A stretch of 63,073 nt of DNA from Bradyrhizobium sp. NAS96.2 (GTDB taxonomy: Bacteria > Pseudomonadota > Alphaproteobacteria > Rhizobiales > Xanthobacteraceae): contig NZ_LGHK01000087.1 of assembly GCF_001908235.1 (NCBI RefSeq), positions 1 through 63,073 on the forward strand, given 5' to 3'. The first letter of the stretch is position 1. Every line of letters begins with the position of its first letter. Position numbers and translations under genes: made by a program. Shown here piece by piece: positions 44,363-52,321 of the stretch. The notes under the pieces are model-generated. The model made no database searches and was not told the DNA's origin. It saw nothing but the letters and a program-made list of their open reading frames with translations.

Positions 44363-44425
44363 CGAACGAGTATTGGACCGGACGCGTCAACGCGGACAGC
44401 CTGCGGCAAACCACAGGAGGTCGCA

Positions 44426-45358
44426 ATGACGGCGCTGGAAAACGCCTTCGCGGATGCAGCCGCGGCAGGCATCACGCAACAGAAGATCGATATCGGCGGC
44501 CTATCCGTCAACGTCGCGCGCTTCGGCAAAGGCCCGCCGCTGCTGCTGCTCCATGGCTGGCCGGAGTTCTGGCTGGTGTGGCGGCCGCTGATGCTGCGCC
44601 TCGGCGACAGCTTTGAACTGATCGCACCCGACCTGCGGGGCTGCGGCGACACCGGCAAGCCGGCGCCAGGACCCGACCCGTCCGCGACCGCGGAGCGCCA
44701 CGCGCAGGATATGTTCGCGGTCATGGACGCGCTCGGTCATGACCGCTTCGGGGTGATCGGCGGCGATCTCGGCGCCTATGTCATGCAGGCGATGTCGCAT
44801 CGTCAGCCGCGGCGGCTGACGGGCACGCTCTATCTCTGCACGCCCTATCCAGGCCTCGGCCACCGCTACGGCGAGCCCGGCCACCTGATCGAGGTCTGGT
44901 ATCAATACTTCCAGCAGCTGCCATGGGCCGCGCAACTGGTCGGCAGCTCGCGCGAGTCATGCCGGCTCTATTTCCGCCACTTCCTCGACCATTGGTCGGG
45001 CGACGATCCCGCCGTGTTCGGCGACCTGCTGGAAGCCTATGTCGATAACTTCATGAAGCCGGGCAACATCCAGGGCGGCTTCGACTGGTATCTCTCGTCC
45101 GCACCCAATCGCCGGCTCTGGCTGGAAGGCAGGCTTCCGGCGCAACCGCGCATCAAGGTGCCCTCGCGCTTTCTCTGGGGCCGCCGCGATCCGCTGATCT
45201 CACCCGAATGGTCGGACCGGCTGGGGGACTATTGGAGAGAACCTTCGATCAGGTTCGTCGACACCGGGCACTATGTTCACGCCGAAGCGCCCGGGATCGT
45301 TGCCGAAGAAGCCCGCGGCTTCTTCGGCAGGTTGAATAACGCTACGCGCGCGCTTTAG
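44426..45358 (+). CDS. Alpha/beta hydrolase (epoxide hydrolase/dehalogenase type)
   Basis: 310 residues. The oxyanion loop HGWPEFW starts at residue 43, the nucleophile is Asp114 in IGGDLGAY, an Asp lies in WGRRDPL (255) and the catalytic His is H282 in GHYVHAEAP. An Asp nucleophile points to epoxide hydrolase or haloacetate/haloalkane dehalogenase chemistry rather than an esterase. GGAGG lies close to the ATG. Its stop overlaps by 4 bases the end of the DUF992 gene on the other strand. Probably controlled by the divergent LysR. Confidence 0.9.
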   Translation: MTALENAFADAAAAGITQQKIDIGGLSVNVARFGKGPPLLLLHGWPEFWLVWRPLMLRLGDSFELIAPDLRGCGDTGKPAPGPDPSATAERHAQDMFAVMDALGHDRFGVIGGDLGAYVMQAMSHRQPRRLTGTLYLCTPYPGLGHRYGEPGHLIEVWYQYFQQLPWAAQLVGSSRESCRLYFRHFLDHWSGDDPAVFGDLLEAYVDNFMKPGNIQGGFDWYLSSAPNRRLWLEGRLPAQPRIKVPSRFLWGRRDPLISPEWSDRLGDYWREPSIRFVDTGHYVHAEAPGIVAEEARGFFGRLNNATRAL

Positions 45359-45837
45359 CGACCCGGACGCAGTTCCAGGCTCTCGAGGCCGGCGGCGATG
45401 TTGACGCCGACCTGGCCCTGCACGCTGAGCGGCTGCAGGGCGATGGTGTTGTCGGAGCCGCCGACCAGCACATTGCCGCCAACGCCGACGCCAAGCGTCG
45501 CGCTGCCCTGCGCACCGGCATAGTTGCCGGAGAGTGCACCCGGCCCGAGCCGTTCCACCGGCGCGTAGACGCCCCAGGCCAGCGCCGATTCCTGGGTGAT
45601 GCCGAGATCGATGCCGACCTTCTGGATGGTCGCGATGTAGCGATCCTCGGGCAGGCCATTGGCGCGCAGCACGCAGCCGAGATGGGTCACTGAACCGACG
45701 ATGAAGCCGACGCTCGCACCACCGCGGCATTCCAGGACGCCGACCTGTACGCGCTGGCTCGGCTGTTGGGCGTTGACGCCAACGATTGCGGTCAGCGTGG
45801 CGATGGCGGCAGCGGCGAGGAGAGTGAGGCGACGCAT
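45355..45837 (-). CDS. DUF992-family secreted protein, paralogue 1
   Basis: 160 residues: signal peptide (MRRLTLLAAAAIATLTAIVGVNA) and a glycine-rich beta domain with VGVLECRGGASVGFIVGSV and GVGGNVLVGGSDNTIALQPL, the DUF992 pattern. The second copy lies at 46158-46682. The family is exported and alphaproteobacterial; the function is unknown. It is convergent with the hydrolase gene and shares the end. Confidence 0.88.
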   Translation of the reverse strand: MRRLTLLAAAAIATLTAIVGVNAQQPSQRVQVGVLECRGGASVGFIVGSVTHLGCVLRANGLPEDRYIATIQKVGIDLGITQESALAWGVYAPVERLGPGALSGNYAGAQGSATLGVGVGGNVLVGGSDNTIALQPLSVQGQVGVNIAAGLESLELRPGR

Positions 45838-46045
45838 GTTGGGGAGTCTCCGGCTGAGAGGCATGACGCGAGCAGAGAACAGAACGGCGCCGTGTCTGCG
45901 GCGCCGTTCGTATCCTATGCCATAACATCGGATGGTCGGCCAGAATTTGCGGTGCTCGGCCACCGATTGTTGGGGGATGTGGCGCTGTTGCTATGTTCCT
46001 TCGGGGCTGAAGTTTGGTCAGCAACGGACAGCAAACAACAGGCCG

Positions 46046-46077
46046 AAAAAAAGAGGCCCGCTTTCGCGGGCCCCTTT
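46046..46077 (-). terminator. Terminator after DUF992 paralogue 2
   Basis: On the minus strand GGCCCGC, GAAA and GCGGGCC form a stem followed by a run of seven T. It lies about 80 bases after the DUF992 stop, beyond a repeat element. Confidence 0.8.
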
Positions 46078-46099
46078 GATCGAACACCAGCCAGCCTAG

Positions 46100-46149
46100 A
46101 GCGTCTTCGAGCGAAGTGGATACCGGTTCGCGTGAAGAAAACGCGTCAA
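46100..46149 (+). repeat. Dispersed intergenic repeat, family G, copy 4
   Basis: AGCGTCTTCGAGCGAAGTGG then ATACCGGTTCG and an ACGCGTCAA end, as in the other copies at 1, 22024 and 23027. It separates the DUF992 gene from its terminator. Confidence 0.75.
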
Positions 46150-46157
46150 GACAAAAT

Positions 46158-46682
46158 CTAGTGGTGGTGATGATGACGGTGGTGGCGATGATGCCGGCGC
46201 GGACCGTTGGTGCGGACCGGCTCGAGATCGATCCCGGCGATACCGGCCGCGACGTTGAGGCCGGTCTGGCCCTGCACGCTGATCGGCTGCAGCGCATAGG
46301 CGTTGTTCGGGCCACCGAACAGGAAGTTACCGCCGGCGCCGAGGCCGACCGAAGCATTGACGCCGACGCCGCCGTAGCTGCCGGCGAGCGCACCGCGCGG
46401 CACTACCGTGGTCGGCGCACTGACGGCCCAGGCGAGCTGGGTCTGCCCGGTGAAGCCGAGGTCGACGCCGATCCGCTTCACGGTCGCAAGATACGGCTCG
46501 GGACGGCGGCCGCCGCTCTGGAACACGCATTCGAGGCGGGCGACAGAGCCGACGACGAAGCCGACATTCTCGCCGCCCTGGCACTGCAGGACCCCGGCTT
46601 GAACCTGTTGAGGCGCCGCGTTGGCGGTGGCGAACGGCGCCAGCAACGCAAGCGCTGCAAAGGTGAGGGTCGAAAGTCGCAT
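46158..46682 (-). CDS. DUF992-family secreted protein with His-rich tail
   Basis: 174 residues. Signal peptide (MRLSTLTFAALALLAPFATANA), the DUF992 core VQAGVLQCQGGENVGFVVGSV and GLGAGGNFLFGGPNNAYALQPI, then a C-terminus GPRRHHRHHRHHHHH. The tail has ten histidines in about fifteen residues and is not found in the paralogue at 45355. It could bind zinc, copper or nickel in the periplasm. The paralogue pair suggests duplication followed by gain of the tail. Confidence 0.88.
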   Translation of the reverse strand: MRLSTLTFAALALLAPFATANAAPQQVQAGVLQCQGGENVGFVVGSVARLECVFQSGGRRPEPYLATVKRIGVDLGFTGQTQLAWAVSAPTTVVPRGALAGSYGGVGVNASVGLGAGGNFLFGGPNNAYALQPISVQGQTGLNVAAGIAGIDLEPVRTNGPRRHHRHHRHHHHH

Positions 46683-46884
46683 TGGTCTGTCTCCGCAAGG
46701 TGAACTGAATTGCAATTTGCGCGGCGGACACAAAGGAAGGCTCGTGTCCAAAACAAGGCAGTTCGCAAAGGGGCCGTAAAAACTTCCCGCGTGTGGCATT
46801 GATGTTCGCACACACACGCGTGAGGTGAGCAGGTTGTGAATTGACTCTGCGATTTTACCGGCGCGCGATATCAGCGCGTAAACG

Positions 46885-46920
46885 AAAACGCTCCCGCACC
46901 GGGTGCGGGAGCGTTTTTTT
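46885..46920 (-). terminator. Terminator between DUF992 and aatA genes
   Basis: CGCTCCCGCACC and GGTGCGGGAGCG form a 12-base-pair stem. The plus strand carries seven T after it and the minus strand TTTTCGTTT, so it ends aatA, which stops 21 bases away. Confidence 0.85.
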
Positions 46921-46941
46921 AGTCTCTCAGTTCGGAAACGA

Positions 46942-48144
46942 CTATCGCAGATTACCGCAGAAGCGCTGGATGCGCTTGCAGGCATCCTCGAGATCCGAGG
47001 TCTTGGTGGCGTAGGAGATGCGGAACGCCGGTCCAAGGCCGAACGCCGATCCCTGCACGACAGCGACGCCTTCGCTCTCGAGCAGCTCGGTGACGAACGC
47101 CTCGTCGCTGTCGATCACCTTGCCCGAGGGCGCCTTCTTGCCGATCGTGCCGGCGCAGGACGGATAGACGTAGAATGCGCCTTCCGGCCGCGGGCACTCG
47201 ATGCCGCTCGCCTGGTTGAGCATCGACACCACGAGGTCGCGGCGTCCCTTGAACACCTTGTTGTTCGCGGCGATGAAGTCCTGCGGACCATTGAGCGCTT
47301 CGACCGACGCCCATTGCGCGATCGACGACGGGTTCGAGGTCGACTGCGACTGGATCGTAGCCATCGCCTTGATCAGCTGCGCCGGACCGCCGGCATAGCC
47401 GATGCGCCAGCCGGTCATGCAGTAGGCCTTCGACACACCGTTCACGGTCAGCGTGCGATCGTAGAGGCTCGGCTCGACCTGCGCCGCGGTGGTGAAGACG
47501 AAGTCGTCATAGACGAGGTGCTCGTACATGTCGTCGGTCATCACCCAGACATGCGGATGCTTGACCAGCACGTCGGTGATCGCCTTGAGCTCGCTCCTGG
47601 TATAGGCCGAGCCGGTCGGGTTCGACGGCGAGCACAGGATCACCCATTTGGTCTTCGGCGTGATCGCCTTCTCGAGATCTTCCGGGCGCAGCTTGAAGCC
47701 GGTCGAGGCCGGGCACACCACCGGGACCGACTCGCCGCCGGCGAGCGCGACCATCTCGGGATAGCTGACCCAATACGGCGCCGGGATGATCACCTCGTCG
47801 CCCGGATTGATGGTCGCCATCAGCGCGTTGTAGAGCACCTGCTTGCCGCCGGTGCCGACGATGATCTGGTTCGGCTTGTAGGTCAGGCCGTTCTCGCGCG
47901 AGAACTTGTTGATGATGGCTTCCTTGAGCTCCGGAATGCCGCCGACATCGGTGTACTTGGTCTTGCCGGCCTCGATCGCGTGGATCGCAGCCAGCTTGAT
48001 GTTGGCGGGCGTGTCGAAGTCAGGCTCGCCGGCGCCGAGGCCGATGACATTGCGGCCCGCGGCTTTCAGCGCGCGTGCTTTGTCCGTGACCGCGATCGTC
48101 GCGGACGGCTTCACACGGTCGAGCGCAGCGGACAGGAAGGCCAT
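46942..48144 (-). CDS. aatA: Aspartate aminotransferase (PLP, class I)
   Basis: 400 residues: transfers the amino group between aspartate and 2-oxoglutarate. The PLP lysine is K239 in NGVSKAYCMTGWRIGYAG; N175 in SPSNPTGS and D205 in MTDDMYEH contact the cofactor. It is the type-Ib bacterial aminotransferase of rhizobia, sometimes also accepting prephenate. AGGAG lies 6 bases before the ATG at 48144; an earlier ATG at 48150 abuts that site. It ends with a strong terminator. Confidence 0.93.
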   Translation of the reverse strand: MAFLSAALDRVKPSATIAVTDKARALKAAGRNVIGLGAGEPDFDTPANIKLAAIHAIEAGKTKYTDVGGIPELKEAIINKFSRENGLTYKPNQIIVGTGGKQVLYNALMATINPGDEVIIPAPYWVSYPEMVALAGGESVPVVCPASTGFKLRPEDLEKAITPKTKWVILCSPSNPTGSAYTRSELKAITDVLVKHPHVWVMTDDMYEHLVYDDFVFTTAAQVEPSLYDRTLTVNGVSKAYCMTGWRIGYAGGPAQLIKAMATIQSQSTSNPSSIAQWASVEALNGPQDFIAANNKVFKGRRDLVVSMLNQASGIECPRPEGAFYVYPSCAGTIGKKAPSGKVIDSDEAFVTELLESEGVAVVQGSAFGLGPAFRISYATKTSDLEDACKRIQRFCGNLR

Positions 48145-48777
48145 TATCATCTCCTGGCAAACGTCGTGAGCCGTTGGGCCACGACTTGATTTGAATGGGA
48201 TCGCGGCACCCTAGGCCTGTCGCCGCTGCATCGCAAGAAGCTTGGCGGCAAAGCACGAAAACTTTCCCGCATGGCGCGCGACATGCGCAATATTCCGCAA
48301 GTTCCGCCCCCAAATGACTCATATCCGGTAAGCCCTGTCATGGCCGCTTCAGCCTAGCCGGCAAGGCTTCCGGCCATGTGCCCCAGCGCGGATTGCTCCG
48401 AGGACAATGTGCCGCGCGACAGCTGCCTGATGGTGCCGGCGGCAGGCGGTCCGGCGCAGCCCTGACAGCGCATCCCGCGATCCGGATGCCGCGTTAACGT
48501 TTCTGAATTGCAGCATGTCGGCCATGGCCACAGGTGGCATCGACCGGCACCGTGCACAACGTCGCGAAGGCGTGATCCGAGTTGTTCGGCCGTGTTGATG
48601 GAATCGTTCTGCACGCGTGCAGTGCGGTAGACGTTTCGACTTTTTCCACATTGCAGGGCTTGCGACGCACCCCTGTCGGCATCATTGTTTAGCGGCGTTG
48701 CGGTGTGACAGGCCGCGCAGATTTCAAGCGTACCGTCTCATGCAGTCCGTCTTCCTGATCGAGTGAACCCCGACGCA
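48145..48777. other. 633-bp stretch with no convincing gene
   Basis: Between the aatA start and a GST gene. Frames up to about 100 codons exist but are short, without a ribosome-binding site, and overlap each other on both strands. There is no obvious hairpin terminator or repeat. It may hold the aatA promoter region and a remnant. Confidence 0.45.
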
Positions 48778-49431
48778 ATGTACAAGCTCTATTCGATGCA
48801 GCGCTCCGGCAACAGCTACAAGGTCCGGCTGGCGCTTGCGGTGCTGAACACGCCGTACGAGGCGATCGAGATCGACATCCTGCGCGGCGAGAGCCGGACC
48901 CCGGAATTCCTCGCCAAGAATCCGAGCGGCCAGGTGCCGTTGCTCGAGGTCGCCGAAGGCCGTCATCTCGCCGAGTCCAACGCCATCCTCTGGTACGTTG
49001 CGATCGGCACGCCGCTGGCGCCGGAGTCGCGGATCGAGCGCGCCGAGGCGCTGCAGTGGATGTTCTTCGAACAGCATGCGCTGGAGCCGAATATCGGCGC
49101 CGCCTATTTCTGGCTGTCGCTGGTCAAGGGCGGGCGCGACCTGCAGACGCACGCGCTGGAGGACTGGATGGAGCGCGGTTATGCGGCGCTGCAGGTGATG
49201 GAAAATCACCTCAAGAACCACACGTTTTTCGCCGCCGAGCAGTTCACCGTCGCCGACATCGCCCTCTATGGCTACACCCACGTCGCCGACCGCTGCGACT
49301 TCGACCTGACGACCTTTCCGTCGATCCGGGCCTGGCTGAAACGGGTCGAGCAGACCCCCGGATTTGTCTCGATGGATTGGCAGCCGGGTCCCGAAGCCGA
49401 GCCTCAGGCCCGCCTCGTGGCAGGGGTTTGA
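48778..49431 (+). CDS. Glutathione S-transferase family protein, 217 residues
   Basis: Thioredoxin-like domain with YSMQRSGNSYKVRLALAVL and GQVPLLEVAEGRHLAESNAI, then a helical domain with ADIALYGYTHVADRCDF. The thiol-proximal Ser/Asn set SGNS at the start fits a serine-type GST. The ATG at 48778 is chosen; a GTG at 48763 adds five residues. No partner genes. Substrate unknown. Confidence 0.88.
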   Translation: MYKLYSMQRSGNSYKVRLALAVLNTPYEAIEIDILRGESRTPEFLAKNPSGQVPLLEVAEGRHLAESNAILWYVAIGTPLAPESRIERAEALQWMFFEQHALEPNIGAAYFWLSLVKGGRDLQTHALEDWMERGYAALQVMENHLKNHTFFAAEQFTVADIALYGYTHVADRCDFDLTTFPSIRAWLKRVEQTPGFVSMDWQPGPEAEPQARLVAGV

Positions 49432-49597
49432 ATTGAGGGAATAGCGGGGAAACTGCCCAAATGACGGGCAAAACCGCCGCGCAGGCCGCATTTTCGCCGC
49501 TTTCAGGGGGCCTCGCCGCCGCAATGTTGCCGGTGACGGTGGGCAGATTCGCTCGGATGCCGCGAGTGATTCGCTCGCGGCCTGAGGGATTTACACC

Positions 49598-49774
49598 ATG
49601 AAACGGTGGTCCGGCACGGCAGGCTTCCATGGCCGCCCTGCCCCGGTGGCATCATCCCGCCTGACCAACGCGATCGCCGCGTCGCTCGCGCTTGGCGCGC
49701 TGACGCTGTGCCTGGTCGTGGCCGTGACGGTGCTGTCGAGCAACATCAGCATGGCGACATCGATCCCGGCGTAA
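49598..49774 (+). CDS. Small single-span membrane protein, 58 residues
   Basis: Begins MKRWSGTAGFHGRPAPVASS, then one hydrophobic helix (about 27-47: AASLALGALTLCLVVAVTVL) and a short polar end NISMATSIPA. GAGGG lies 9 bases before the ATG. No family recognised. It lies near another single-span gene at 49836; both look like small membrane-bound proteins of rhizobia. Position between two unrelated genes gives no functional clue. Confidence 0.6.
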   Translation: MKRWSGTAGFHGRPAPVASSRLTNAIAASLALGALTLCLVVAVTVLSSNISMATSIPA

Positions 49775-49835
49775 TCCAGCAAGTTCGTTTTGGCACCTTA
49801 TCCGCGGCAAGGCGCGGGAGAGACAGCGGCGCGAC

Positions 49836-49991
49836 ATGATGAAGACCCCCGTCGGACTGGTGACCGTGACGCTGTCGGCGGCGATCCTGCTTGCGGCATC
49901 GCTCCTGATCGTAACCGGCACGCAGGGCGAAGACCGCGCGCACCCCGCGCACGTCACGACGCCCGCCGCCAAACAGACCCCGCGCCACTAG
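49836..49991 (+). CDS. Small single-span membrane protein, 51 residues
   Basis: MMKTPVGLVTVTLSAAILLA continues as ASLLIVTGTQ, a membrane helix of about 20 residues, then a polar tail with His, Thr, Lys and Pro (AHPAHVTTPAAKQTPRH). It follows the 58-residue gene by 61 bases. The tail is probably periplasmic. No family recognised; a real gene is suggested by the clean helix and single frame. Confidence 0.55.
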   Translation: MMKTPVGLVTVTLSAAILLAASLLIVTGTQGEDRAHPAHVTTPAAKQTPRH

Positions 49992-50013
49992 CGCACGCTC
50001 CAGCGCAAATGCG

Positions 50014-50367
50014 CTAGCTCCATTTGTGGAAGATGAAGAACGCGCCGGCGGCGATGAAGGCAAATCCGAGCGCGTGATTCCAGCCCAGCGGCTCCTTCAG
50101 GTACAGCACCGAGAAGGCGGCGAACACGACCAGCGTGATCACCTCCTGCATCGTCTTGAGCTGCGCCGCGCTATAGACCTCGCTGCCCCAGCGATTGGCC
50201 GGCACCGCCAGCCAGTATTCGAAGAACGCGATGCCCCAGCTCACCATGATGACGATAGGGAGCGAATGATCCTTGAACTTGAGATGACCGTACCAGGCGA
50301 AGGTCATGAAGACGTTCGAGGCAAACAGCATCAGGATCGGCAGTAGCGACGGCGAAATGGCGGGCAT
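50014..50367 (-). CDS. DUF486-family small membrane protein
   Basis: 117 residues with four membrane segments. FMTFAWYGHLKFKDHSLPIV and a C-terminal LYLKEPLGWNHALGFAFIAAG are the DUF486 pattern. The ATG at 50367 has GAGG 6 bases upstream. Members resemble DMT transporters by half-length; a homodimeric transporter is possible. Confidence 0.8.
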   Translation of the reverse strand: MPAISPSLLPILMLFASNVFMTFAWYGHLKFKDHSLPIVIMVSWGIAFFEYWLAVPANRWGSEVYSAAQLKTMQEVITLVVFAAFSVLYLKEPLGWNHALGFAFIAAGAFFIFHKWS

Positions 50368-50578
50368 CGATGTCCTCTTGCAAGCAAAGCACGCGGTAAC
50401 CCGCGGGCACGGAAGCAGGTTCCATGCCGATCTCCATATCATTTGATTTGAAAGCAGCGAAAGCTGGTTCGGACCGCGCAACGGCCGCTTAACGGTCGGA
50501 GCGGAAATCCCGGCGCCGTTGCGGCTCTGTCGTCAAACTGCGGCTTTATCGTTTGTTCGACACATAGCGAGAACGCGC

Positions 50579-51394
50579 ATGCGGTTCGACTGGCGTGCAA
50601 TTTCAGGTCCTGCGCTGACGGCGATCATTGCGCTTGCCGCCTTCCTGATCGATCGCCTGGTGGTCACCGTCCCCAATCCGGCGCCGCTGTTCGTCTGCAT
50701 CGTGGCGCTGGCGAGCTCGATCAGCGGCATCACCTCCGGGCTGATCTCCGCCGTGATCGCGGTGGCCGCATCGGCGCTGTTCTTTCTCGATCATCGCGCG
50801 CTGCCCGGCTATGACACAGCCGACCTCGCGCGGATGCTGCTGTTGGCCGCGACCGCGGCCGGCACGGCCTTTATCACCGGAATGCTGCGGCAGAAATGGA
50901 TCGATGCCTTTGCCGCGCACCAGCAGCATCACGCCACCTCGGAGCGGCTTGCCGCCGCGCTCGACCAGGTCGACATCGGCATCGTGCTGCTCGACGCCGA
51001 CACCCGCGCCGAATTCATCAATCGCGCCTTCCGCGACTATTTCGCGCTGTCGGACGCGCAGGCCGACAGCAAGCCGCCCTTCGTCGCGCTGATGTATCAC
51101 GGCCGCGACACCGGCGCCTACGAGCTGCCGGAAGACGAGATGAGCGCGTTCGTCACCAAGCGCATCGAGATGATGCGCGCAGGCGATTCCACGCCGATCA
51201 ACCTCAATCTCGCCGACGGCCAGGTGCTGCGCTTCAGCTGCACGGCGCTGCCCGACGGCGGCCGCATGCTGAGCTATACGCCGGTCACCGACCTCGTGCG
51301 GCACACCGACGATCCCGCCCGCGCCGACGAATACCGGGCGCAGCGCGCCGGGCGCGAACGCCATCTGACGCGGCTGATGCGCGCCGCCGAGTGA
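50579..51394 (+). CDS. Membrane protein with PAS domain and no output domain
   Basis: 271 residues: about three to four N-terminal membrane segments (to about 105), a coiled linker, and a PAS-type sensor (about 125-235: LAAALDQVDIGIVLLDADTR and MLSYTPVTDLV). It then ends; no histidine kinase, GGDEF or other output is attached, unlike typical sensor proteins of this build. The ATG at 50579 fits the first membrane helix; a TTG-opened frame extends upstream. It may work as a partner of another protein or be a truncated sensor. Confidence 0.75.
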   Translation: MRFDWRAISGPALTAIIALAAFLIDRLVVTVPNPAPLFVCIVALASSISGITSGLISAVIAVAASALFFLDHRALPGYDTADLARMLLLAATAAGTAFITGMLRQKWIDAFAAHQQHHATSERLAAALDQVDIGIVLLDADTRAEFINRAFRDYFALSDAQADSKPPFVALMYHGRDTGAYELPEDEMSAFVTKRIEMMRAGDSTPINLNLADGQVLRFSCTALPDGGRMLSYTPVTDLVRHTDDPARADEYRAQRAGRERHLTRLMRAAE

Positions 51395-51439
51395 GGCGCG
51401 CCCCCCCAATTGATCCCGCAGGACTGCGACGCCACTTTT

Positions 51440-51490
51440 GAGCATGATCTCTTCGGAAAACCGCTTCACACTTTTCCGGATCATGCTCTA
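51440..51490. repeat. Intergenic repeat GAGCATGATC family
   Basis: GAGCATGATCTCTTCGGAAAA and TTTTCCGGATCATGCTC are near-inverse arms, a motif common in bradyrhizobial and related intergenic regions. It lies between the PAS and GNAT genes. Confidence 0.75.
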
Positions 51491-51548
51491 GAACCGTTGC
51501 GAGCGATGCGCAGACATCGCATCACGCGGGATCATCCAGGGATCGCTC

Positions 51549-52010
51549 ATGTCCAACGACGTCACCATCCGCTTCGTCACGCGCGACGATTACGCCCAAT
51601 GGCTTCCGCTGTGGGACGGCTACAACGCCTTCTACGAACGGTCCGGACCGACCGCGCTCGCGCCCGAGATCACCGCGATGACCTGGGAGCGTTTCTTCGA
51701 CGCCTATGAACCAGTGCATGCGCTGGTCGCCGACGCCGGCGGCAAGCTGATCGGGCTGACGCATTATCTGTTTCACCGCTCGACCACCGCGATCGCGCCG
51801 ACCTGCTATTTGCAGGATCTGTTCACCAGCGAAGCGGCGCGCGGCAAGGGCGTCGGCCGCGCCTTGATCAACGGCGTCTACACGCAGGCCAAACTTGCGG
51901 GATCGCCGCGCGTCTACTGGCAGACGCATGAGACCAACCACACCGCAATGCAGCTTTATGACAAGGTCGCGGACAAGCCCGGCTTCGTCATCTATCGCAA
52001 GATTCTCTGA
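51549..52010 (+). CDS. GNAT-family N-acetyltransferase, 153 residues
   Basis: Motif A is seen as DLFTSEAARGKGVGRALINGV near residues 90-110, followed by motif B with ETNHTAMQLYDKVADKPGF. The N-terminal strand-helix pattern VTIRFVTRDDYAQWL is typical. It lies downstream of the PAS gene but with a repeat in between, so is probably separate. Substrate unknown. Confidence 0.88.
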   Translation: MSNDVTIRFVTRDDYAQWLPLWDGYNAFYERSGPTALAPEITAMTWERFFDAYEPVHALVADAGGKLIGLTHYLFHRSTTAIAPTCYLQDLFTSEAARGKGVGRALINGVYTQAKLAGSPRVYWQTHETNHTAMQLYDKVADKPGFVIYRKIL

Positions 52011-52122
52011 GCGCGCATTCGCACCCTGTGGATTGCACAGAGGTGTCACCGGCACGTTACAAAGCCCGGCTACGCTTCCGCTCGCGTAAGATCAGGCCCC
52101 CCCGTCTCAGATCTTCGCCCCG

Positions 52123-52167
52123 AGCGGTCCCCGTCAGTCGCCGCGTCTGACCGGGACCGCTTTTTTT
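52123..52167 (+). terminator. Terminator before the 17-bp tandem repeats
   Basis: AGCGGTCCC and GGGACCGCT form the outer stem, with inner GTCA/TGAC, followed by a run of seven T. It lies 110 bases after the GNAT stop. Confidence 0.8.
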
Positions 52168-52232
52168 GTGACACCGCGTCCTTTGCGACGCTGCATGTTT
52201 TGTGACACTGCATTTTTTGCGACATTGCCATG
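52165..52232. repeat. Four exact-period 17-bp tandem repeats
   Basis: Units start at 52165, 52182, 52199 and 52216, of the form TTTGTGACACCGCGTCC; each begins TTTGYGAC and is followed by a variable RCTGCATK-like end. They directly follow a terminator and precede an aldo/keto reductase gene by about 90 bases. The exact spacing suggests slippage of a binding motif; function unknown. Confidence 0.8.
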
Positions 52233-52321
52233 CGTGACTGGCGGTAGGGCGACACCTTGCCGGCCTGCGTCGTGCGCGTCACAATCCGCGCAATCCCTCG
52301 CCTATCCCACAGGATTGTCTC

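Noticed and set aside
46158..46200. GTGGTGATGATG-like repeats taken as a CRISPR or simple repeat
   Set aside because: They are His codons of the DUF992 tail in frame on the minus strand.
45200..46393. 397-codon minus-strand frame across the DUF992 genes
   Set aside because: It runs through both DUF992 genes in another frame and lacks a coherent domain.
48349..48685. Three overlapping small minus-strand frames
   Set aside because: Mutually overlapping in different frames, no ribosome-binding site and unusual composition; no evidence for a gene.
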